NCBI RefSeq assembly: GCF_014805625.2
Contig: NW_023998414.1
Span: 16,400,253-16,464,252 of the forward strand
DNA from: Glossina fuscipes
Taxonomy: Eukaryota; Arthropoda; Insecta; Diptera; Glossinidae
DNA length: 64,000 bases
Direction of reading: 5' to 3'
The notes under the pieces are model-generated. The model had not been told where the DNA came from, ran no database searches, and worked only from the letters and a program-made list of their open reading frames with translations. Positions 55,741 through 64,000 of this stretch are shown here, one piece after another. Position 1 is the first letter of the stretch; each line of letters starts with the position of its first letter. Position numbers and translations under genes: made by a program.

Positions 55741-57960
55741 ATCAAGTGGAAAATCTGTACCTAATCGAAAATATATAATGTCCGTGATGGATATCTCTCG
55801 TTGTCACAAACTGAATAACAAAATGAATAGAATCGTTTCATTCGATGGCGGCAAAAAGACTATGAATACAAGTCGGTATTGCGGTTGATTAAGTATAACA
55901 CATATGCGCAAACGTACACGCACGGAATAATAAATCTATGAAGTAATTAATTAACGCAAAACAAACGTATGGTTAAGGAGTTTAGCGCATGTTTAGAATT
56001 TCCACCTACAACCAAGACTTACGCCATTACATTCTAACAAATGTGTTTATTGTCCGTTATACAAAAGATAACATGTAAAAGTTTTTTATTACAAAAATGG
56101 TTTCGCGTTGATTTGAATTTTCACGACACAATAAAATTTTGAAAAATTTGGAACAATAATTAAATGATTTATATTTTTAAATTTACATATTTTATTTTTT
56201 CTCTTTCATAAACTGTTTTTCTATTTTATAAAGAAACCAACCCATAACATGTATCGGTGCACGGCTACCCATTAATTAATTTATATATGTAGTCACTTTG
56301 CAGGCAACGATATTAATATATACAATTATAAAAAATTCAAATACCAAAATATTTATTTTGAAGCTCTTTATAAATAAAGCTAAGGCAATTTGGCAGTTGA
56401 CCACTTTCTCTACAACTAATCTAATACAAGTCATACCCGGCACCTGCAGCAACAAGTCTGTGAGGACTTACTCTACTTCAGGAAAAAAGAAATGGTCGAC
56501 TTTTTTTTGTGATATGAGGCCAAGTTAATTGTTCTACGAGAAATGTTGTGAGCGTGCTCACGAGCGATAGACAGACGGACAGATGGACATAGCCAATAGA
56601 CATCAAACAATCATATTACAAGTATTTTAACACAGCAGCTCTTAGTGCATTAGTACACTCAGCGAAATTAAAGTCGAAAACTTTGCGTTTAGTCAAATAT
56701 TTGTTACTAACACAACTGGACCGAATAATTACATGAAACGTTACCCATAAGGAAGAGACGGAGAATCTTTCTTCTTACTTTGCTATGATCCACACAATTA
56801 TTTAATTCGTAATTTTAAAGCAAAAGATATATATACATTTACGTTCTCGTACACAAAAACAATGGAGAAAGCAAAAAAAGATTTTTATCTAATATAATTT
56901 AGTTTAGCCAAGTAGTATAACAAAATGACTGTCGGAAAGAAATATATGAACTACTGTTATTGTTCCATTATATATCATCTGATTCCAATTATCGATTCAT
57001 GCCGTTAAAGTTAGTTGCATCTTCCTCAGTATTGTCCAAAAGTTATTTATTAAGATTGATGTTTGCCATTCCGAACGATGTGGATCGCCAACCTTTTATT
57101 AAGACTTTTCGATTGTTGCTTTAATACTTTTTTCCCTCGTATTTTGCTTATATTTTATTTTGCTTCGCTTTCGATTACAAAAACAATTCTTTACAACTAT
57201 CATCAACTCCTTCAGGCATCTTATCCTCGCCGATCGGCTTTTGTAACATTACTTTATAACTTGAACACTAACAAAGCTTCTATCTCTTGCAATTCTTTTC
57301 GCTTTACATAAACTAAGAGGTGCAGAGTTTCCACAATTCAACGCAGCTTCTATTTGTTCCATTGCTCCAGGGAAATTTACGCGTCCCGTATTAATGGCGG
57401 AGTCGTAAGTGCTCTTGGTCTGTAAATAATAGAAAAACATTTCATTTGCACATGTACAATTTCAATAATGGTCCCCACACAAGCCATCGTTATACGCTGT
57501 TGCTGTTGCAGATGACGATATTCGCCGATAAAGTCGGACGGCTTTTTACCTTATTCATTTTTTTCGCTGCTTACACATGAGAGCCTGCCTAGATGTATGC
57601 ATTCTCTCCGATAATAATTAAATTCTCCGAGAATTCTCGGAAAACGAATTTTGAAGAAAATGGATGTAAATGAAACGACCAAATCTCTATGAAGCCATGG
57701 AACATATAGAAGCAGTTTAGAAGCGCGAAAACTCGGCACCTATTAGTTTATGCAGCGCTTAATTGAGAACGAGGCGAAGACAAATTTTCAATTAATACTA
57801 ATAAACTGTTTCTTTGTTAAATTGAATTTCTTTTTTATAATTTGACATTTACTGCAAAGAATACTTAACTAAAAGATTTTAGTTTGTCAAAGTTCAGTTT
57901 TCGAGCTTCAACAACATGCATCTAAACAAAAGTGAACACTATAGCGTAACAAGGTCGAAC
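55741..57960. other. AT-rich non-coding DNA
   Basis: No gene recognised. A GATAGACAGACGGACAGATG phrase at about 56567-56586 is probably an isolated fragment of the E or D repeats. Confidence 0.45.
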
Positions 57961-58960
57961 AAGGCCGACCATTAGACACCCTACACCACTTTGGCTCCTA
58001 CAACTATTCAGTCGTTTCGGCAACAATGCACCAAAAATGACACATTATTTTCATGCAAAGGCATACCTTTTATAAAAGCCCGTATATTGGAGGGTGTCCA
58101 AAACACCGCATGGTATTACCCAAATTTAGCAAACTTAATTTACATCATAAAAATTTTATAATTGTTCAGTTTTCTTCATAGAGAAGCAATAGATTACCTT
58201 TCTCTCCATATAAGGGCTTGCCTTTCACGACAACAACTACATGTTAGGGTCTAAATGATAGACCTATGTGATCCAAGTTCACTACTGTTACTTTTTTTGA
58301 GTTGCTACTATGAACCAATTTTCATGATGATATATTAAAAATTAAATCCTTTTCTGAACGGCTGGGGCTATTTATGAGAAATCTTATACGGAGTAAGGTT
58401 CAAATTTGGTCCACTTATTTTTATGACAAACTACTATCATGAACAAATTTTTATTATAGAGCAATAGCAATCAAGCGTGTATATTTCCTGAGAAGCCTTA
58501 CATGCAATGGTATCCAAAGAATAGACCGTAGAGGTCTAAATTCGATATGGTTTGTCCGGCAATTTACTATTATACCAATTTTCGTCTTTAAATATTGAAA
58601 ATTAGATCTTTTCACTATGTAAAGATTCACTTTCGTAGGATCGGTTATAAGAAAAAAGCCTCAGCCGGAATAAGTTTATCACAACAATTTAAAATCTCAT
58701 AATGTTATTAGTTATCGATTTTAGACGAGAAATTTTGACTATTGCAGCGAAGTGAAGCAAAAGAAGAAAGAAGAAAAAGTGAACCGATTCGAACCACTTT
58801 CACTAGCGTTCGTCGTTGGATCGAAGCACGTCAGTGTACAAAATTTCATCAAAGTATATTGCGGCCTGTAGGTTGCACACAAAAAAATACGGACGGCCAT
58901 AAAGTGGACGCACATACAAGCTCATAATTCATACTCGATCAGCTTATGATCCTTATAAAT
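57961..58960 (+). mobile_element. Repeat family E, long copy E5 with internal modules
   Basis: Starts AAGGCCGACCATTAGACACC, CTACACCACTTTGG. It then carries a roughly 600-bp interior made of related modules, each with a CTACTATGAACCAATTTTCA-like phrase (about 58305, 58430 and 58565), preceded by GATCCAAG/TTCAAATTTGGTCCA-type words. Next comes the shorter-copy core: AAAAAGTGAACCGATTCGAA, CACTTTCACTAGCGTTCGTC, CGTCAGTGTACAAAATTTCA and GCGGCCTGTAGGTTGCACAC. The right terminal motif is lost. It matches E7 module by module, showing that E3 and E4 are internally deleted versions of a longer element. No coding capacity seen. Confidence 0.65.
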
Positions 58961-59157
58961 GTCGTCATAAACTTTCATCTCTAAGTAACTTCATTGAAAT
59001 TTGTACAATGCAAGATAAAAACTTGAAGTTTTTATATGTGGATTCTTCATCGCATTCTACAAGCCAGTTTTGACGTGATCCAGTTTTCGCTTGCTCACAA
59101 TTTATAAAAAGCTTAAGAAATTGAATATAAGAAGCAAGTAAAAGCATTATAGCGGGT

Positions 59158-59400
59158 AAATGCCGACCGTTAAATACGCTACACCGTTCCACAATTATTC
59201 ATATAAAGACTTTTCAAAATACGGCCTTTCAATAGCGTTCGTCCTTGGGACAAAATGCGTCAGTATATTAAAATTTCATCAATATATTTTAAAAATTGCG
59301 CCCCGTTGATTGAACACAGGAAACCAAGGCGAACAGACAACTAAACAAACTTTCCGATCGAATTTCACGCTATTTGCCCGTCTGTCTGGCTGATATCCAG
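59158..59400 (+). repeat. Repeat family E, copy E6
   Basis: Starts AAATGCCGACCGTTAAATAC, GCTACACCGTTCC (59158-59190). The core is TTTCAATAGCGTTCGTCCTT, GGGACAAAATGCGTCAGTAT, TTCATCAATATATTTTAAAA and ATTGCGCCCCGTTGATTGAA, then GCGAACAGACAACTAAACAA. The right end is not recognised. It begins only about 200 bp after E5. Confidence 0.6.
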
Positions 59401-60310
59401 CGTTGTACGTTCTTTCCATGAACCGATCACGAATCGGTTACACTGAAAAGAAATATTATATATATTCAAAATCTCCAAAGTTGCGCAAAACCCTACCTTC
59501 AATCGTACAACCAGCCTTTCACACTCGTCACGCTTCAGAGCAACTGCTTTAACTTTAGTTTAACTCTCGGAAAAAGATTTTCCCTTGCGATTATTTTTAA
59601 TAATTTGGGTTAAAAGAGTTTTAACCGCTTTAATTATATCTCGAATATAAAAATAAGAATTTTATGGTAGCATTAAACTAAATCGAACAAAATTAAAGTC
59701 ACGCGTGGGCAATTAGCACTTATATGAATTTTTGTTTGGCAATTAACCAAGCGGTAAAAGCTTTTTTTTGTTTTCGCAAAAATGTTTTTTTATCACTACG
59801 CAAATTAACCGAAATTGAACTATGAGCGATAACATGCTGAACTTAGAATTACAATAAGTATAATATAAGTAATCTGATATTTGGTAAAACACATTAATGG
59901 CAGGAATTTAATTAATGATATCGGAAAATTTGTAAACTTACACTATTTAACAATGGAACATTGCGCTTATTTTAAATTTTATTCTTATATTTCTTTTCAC
60001 GCTTCATTTCCGTTTGTGTTACAATTTTGAAGAACATTCAAGTCAATGTATGCAGTTTACAGTACATAGTCTCTAGCCTACATCATTCGCAATCGCTTAC
60101 GAGCAGCTTACAGGAGATGATATATTTTGCAAGCCTACCAGAAACTTGGCAAATCAAGTTTTTTTGTTGAGAAATCAAGGATTTTCGAAATTTTTAAAAA
60201 TGTAAAGAATTACTTAAGAAGGGAAAATATGAATATTGTACATCAATACCGATTGCAACCGCGACATTCGAGCAGAGCACTAAGGCAGAGATACCTATAA
60301 AATAAGTAAG
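59401..60310. other. AT-rich non-coding DNA
   Basis: Nothing recognised between E6 and E7. Confidence 0.5.
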
Positions 60311-61150
60311 TATATTACATCCTACACCACTCGGCCAACTACAGTTATTCTCTCGTTTTCGTAATGACGCCAATAACTACACATTGTTCTCATGCAAACG
60401 CGCACTTTTCATGAAAGCCTGCTTATTAGAGGATAGTCAAAATTTAGCAATCTTATTTTTTTCTCATCAATATTTTTATATTTTAATTTCCGTCATATTA
60501 AACTGGAAATTACACGTTCGCTCCATGCTTTTCATAATAATCGCTATTATATATTAGTGTCGAAATAATAGACTTACGCGATCCAAACTACCTAGCGCTA
60601 GTTTTTTTAATAAATAGTTGCTATGGACCAATTCTCATCATAATATATTAAAGATAAACAACTTTTCTGAAAGACTCTTACTATTTATGAATAATGTTAT
60701 ATGGAGTGGGGTCCAAGAAATAAGACCATTTGGTTCAAATTTGGTCTACCTAATTTTCATGTCAAATTACTATCCTGAACAGATTTTCATCATAGAGCAT
60801 TAACAATTGACCCTCTTTGGCCTATTAAGGTACACATTTCCTGTGAATCCTTACATGCGGTGGTATCTTAAAAATAGACCAACGTGGTCCAAATTCGTTA
60901 GGGTCGATTTTTTTATCAATTTACTATTGTAAACCAATTTTCACCAGATAACATTAAAAGTAAGATCTTTTTAAGGATTCAATTTCTTTAGGAACGGGTA
61001 TATGACAACGGACTCAAAAAATTCCCTCAGGCGAATCAAATTTTTCACAACAAAAAAATGTTATTACTTACTATAAAGTAAGTTTTGATTTTGAATCGAC
61101 CGGCATAATAAAAGTTGGGTCTCTCGTACCACAAATGGTGCAATGTATAG
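60311..61150 (+). mobile_element. Repeat family E, long copy E7
   Basis: Starts TATATTACATCCTACACCAC followed by TCGGCCAAC, and ends GTACCACAAATGGTGCAATG, TATAG, so both family termini are present though decayed. The interior has repeated modules: GACTTACGCGATCCAAACTA, TGCTATGGACCAATTCTCAT, TTACTATCCTGAACAGATTT, CAACGTGGTCCAAATTCGTT and TTACTATTGTAAACCAATTT. It then has TTGAATCGACCGGCATAATA before the right end. The GGACAGACGGAC core present in E1-E5 is missing here, so this is a differently deleted version. No coding capacity. Confidence 0.6.
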
Positions 61151-64000
61151 AAAACGATTAAGATATTTCCGCAAGGAAATAATACTTGTGATCATCTCAG
61201 TAAGTGTTACTCTTGGACAAAAAATTATCAACAATAAGCATATGAGATGATTTACAATATGTCAAGAAAATGTACGCACACATCACACTCTGCGGCTGAT
61301 CAGTTTACAGTAACCGAACTGCTTAGTACCTCATTTCTCTCGAAGGCATAAAAAAGTATCGCAGTCCCCACAATTTTCATTACAATCGAATTGAATCGTT
61401 TATTCATCCATAAATATGGCAACAATTTATCATTTGTATTATGCAATGTTTTGATTAGGATGTACTTTTGTTATATTATAAGCTTTCATTTATATGGTTT
61501 GCGTGTTCGTCGCATAAAAATTGACAAATCGACAATTGCGACTGATGATGTTCAATTTTTGTATCAGCTTTGGTTCTGGCGCCAATACAATGCAAGAGAG
61601 TCAATTCTTCTTCGTACATTCAGAATAGAGGCCGCGAGAAAGTGCGGATTACATTTTTGCTAACAACCCGCTTGATATGAGTATCAAGTACAAGGAAGTG
61701 AAGCGTAGAATACAGCAATGTAATTGCATTTATTTCAATTTTGTTTTCCTAACAATCCCCTCGATAGTTCTAAATTAAATATGATGGACGACTTGTCGAA
61801 TTAATTTTGTAATGAGCCCTGATATCAATGAATTACAAGATGAAATATAAAGGTATCTCCTAGGGCCGCTTTCATGCAATTACAAATATTTCAAAAATTT
61901 GAAGCGTTCAATAAATACAGAATTTTATGTCCGTTAAAATCTTCGCTTCAAGCTTTCATCTACAATGAAATAAAAGTAATCCCGACAAGAAATTGATTTT
62001 CTAGGTCAAAAGGAGGACTTGTTCATAAAACAGTTAACAAAACGAGAAGGACGCAACAAGAAAATAGATAAACAAAATTCAAAAGGTTACATAAAATTGT
62101 AAAGTTTAGAAAAATTTTACAAATAGACTTACGGTATACCTTTGCTTGATTGTTTTTTAGTTATTGCTCTCCACAATTTTTGTTCATTATATTTAATAAG
62201 TTTTTTTTAGTTAATTTACGACACACGTATATTTTAAAATGTATTTTCTAGAACGTTAACCAACATTAACATATTTTATCTTTGCTGCTATGATCGATGT
62301 TAACCAACAGTGGCATCGCTTTTGAATAATAATCGTTACATTATTATCTACAAGTAGTATGCATACGCGTTTGAGGTACATTATTCGGGTTAGAAAAAAT
62401 CTTTTTTTGTCGGTAAAATATTCACATGAAAAAAGTTTAATTGTTTTTGTAGATTCTTAAGGATCACTAGTTTCATTTTTATTAATATATTAAATATTTG
62501 CTCACACTGCATACATTCCTAAGATTTGAAAGAACTGAAAATTCTTTTTATTAGGAAACCATATAGCACGACATTTTACACATTACTTTTATATGACTAT
62601 ATGTCTTGCGATTTTACGAGTTTCAACTTTTTTTATATAACTTTCAAAAAGAAAAATTTTTTTTTTTTTTTATTAAGCAATCACTTCGTTTTTATGTAGA
62701 CATATTTAGGTAAAGGGAAACACTGTATTTTTAATTTTGTTTTTATTATCATTTAGAGCTTTTCTCAAGCTCTTAAGAGATCATCCACTAACTTTAGTCT
62801 TTTCCTTTCCTTTCAATAATAAAGTATTTTTTATTTCTTTGTTTTTGTAATTAACAATTCTTAGCTCGCTAGTATTTGAGAAGAGAGGAGACCATTGTTG
62901 GCCGTCTTTTTCTCTCCATTTTTAATAATCAGCTTGCAATCTGTACGGGATTGCATTATAATTTTTATGTTGAATGACTATAACATTCTTCGTGTGTATT
63001 ATGTGCGCTTGCTTATGTGAGTTATTATCAAGCGATTTTTTGTTTGATGCAAATAAATTTGTAATAAGTGGCCCTCTCTTACTCTCCCAGCACTTTTAAT
63101 AGTTTTTTTTTTTCTTGTATGCATTCACTTGATAATTATTTTCGTCATGAAATTTTAAACTTTTTGTTTTTAATATAATATAATAGAAAATGAATTTGTA
63201 TTTTATTTTAAAAAATTTGCATGTATTTAGATTTTCGCGAACTTTTTCGTATATCGCGCACGTATACAATATTAGTGATAGGATTTTATTTCGTTAACCA
63301 GCACTACACTGTAGAAAGGAATGAGTTGAACCGTTATTTTTTACAATATTTTTGCTTAATAGCAACACTTTTGAGCACTGAATCGATTGCCTCGTTGCAA
63401 TTTCATTGATTTAAAAAACAAAATTACCGTTATTTAATATATATTCATACGTTTCTCTTCAGCGAACATTTCTCCGGCATTCATTTACTATCAACAAATG
63501 CTGTTTTTCTTTTCTTTTGAAATGTATAAACAAACCGTTATTCATTATTTACACATCGTTAAACAACTTAAAACCAACACACATGCTCTTCAAAGTTTTG
63601 AAAAAAAAAAAAAATAACAGCAAAACAAATTTCTTAATTTAAGAGAATTTTTTTAGAGCGTGACCGCAAACAATTTAAATGTTTGCATTAAATGCGCCAG
63701 TTTGTCTATCTGCTTGCAATAGAGTAAAAACAATAACGATTTTTTTCTTTTCTTTTTTTTTTATTGTTTTTATCTTCATTATATGTTATACATGAATCAA
63801 AAATATATTATAACCGACTATAGGCCTTATTGTGAAAAATAGAAGACATATATATATATATACGTTAAAAAAAAACATGTGTGTTCCTATTAACAGCTTT
63901 ACCCTATAGTCACTCACTATTTTATATATGCTAATATGTGCCGACGGTCGTGATACATGTTGCTTCAATATCAATGAAGAAGAAGATTTTTAAAATTTCT
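61151..64000. other. AT-rich non-coding DNA
   Basis: No gene recognised. A 90-codon plus-strand open frame at 61391-61663 has no recognisable motif, though its composition is not low complexity. T-runs at 62658-62671 and 63102-63112, and (TA)n at 63850-63862. Confidence 0.45.

Overview
This is a gene-poor, AT-rich stretch of eukaryotic nuclear DNA, almost certainly from a higher fly (Diptera, Brachycera). A calyptrate such as a tsetse, house or stable fly is my best guess, but the sequence alone does not fix the species. The reasons are long A/T homopolymers and microsatellites, Asn/Thr homopolymer tracts in the one convincing gene, insect-type non-LTR retrotransposons and mariner-like relics, and interspersed repeats with GGACAGACGGACAG-type cores. 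Nothing points to bacterial or viral DNA. Two runs of exactly 100 N (18579-18678 and 44577-44676) are assembly gaps.

Only one host gene is convincing: a minus-strand, single-exon open frame at 40441-42822 (793 codons). It encodes a polar, probably mostly disordered, phosphosite-rich protein that I do not recognise. About 270-400 bp upstream lies a GA-rich (GAGA-factor-like) tract. The other ~40 kb to the left and ~15 kb to the right look intergenic or intronic.

Mobile DNA, left to right: a broken mariner/IS630-type transposase relic (about 1.1-1.7 kb); a ~1.0-kb element bounded by a perfect 20-bp inverted repeat (7.43-8.46 kb) holding a decayed reading frame; about eight decayed tRNA-derived SINE copies; at least two long copies of a repeat family here called D (15.3-16.1 and 31.5-32.3 kb), each directly preceded by a SINE; seven copies of a second family, E, whose ends read like TACCCTACACCA ... 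TGGTGTAGGGTA; an almost complete CR1/jockey-group LINE on the minus strand (44.26-48.72 kb) with a PHD-finger ORF1 and an endonuclease/RT ORF2, damaged by two in-frame stops and at least two frameshifts; and two decayed 3' fragments of an R1/LOA-type LINE (50.05-50.89 and 51.68-52.30 kb).

D and E share the same kind of terminal motif (TATACCC-T/A-CACC and its inverse). This suggests one superfamily of non-autonomous elements and is the most interesting pattern here. A decayed coding segment of unknown origin lies at 28.3-29.0 kb. Simple repeats are concentrated at 18.4-19.4 kb. No rRNA, intact tRNA or CRISPR array was seen. D, E and S are labels used only in this report. All homology statements come from reading the sequence by eye; no database search was run.
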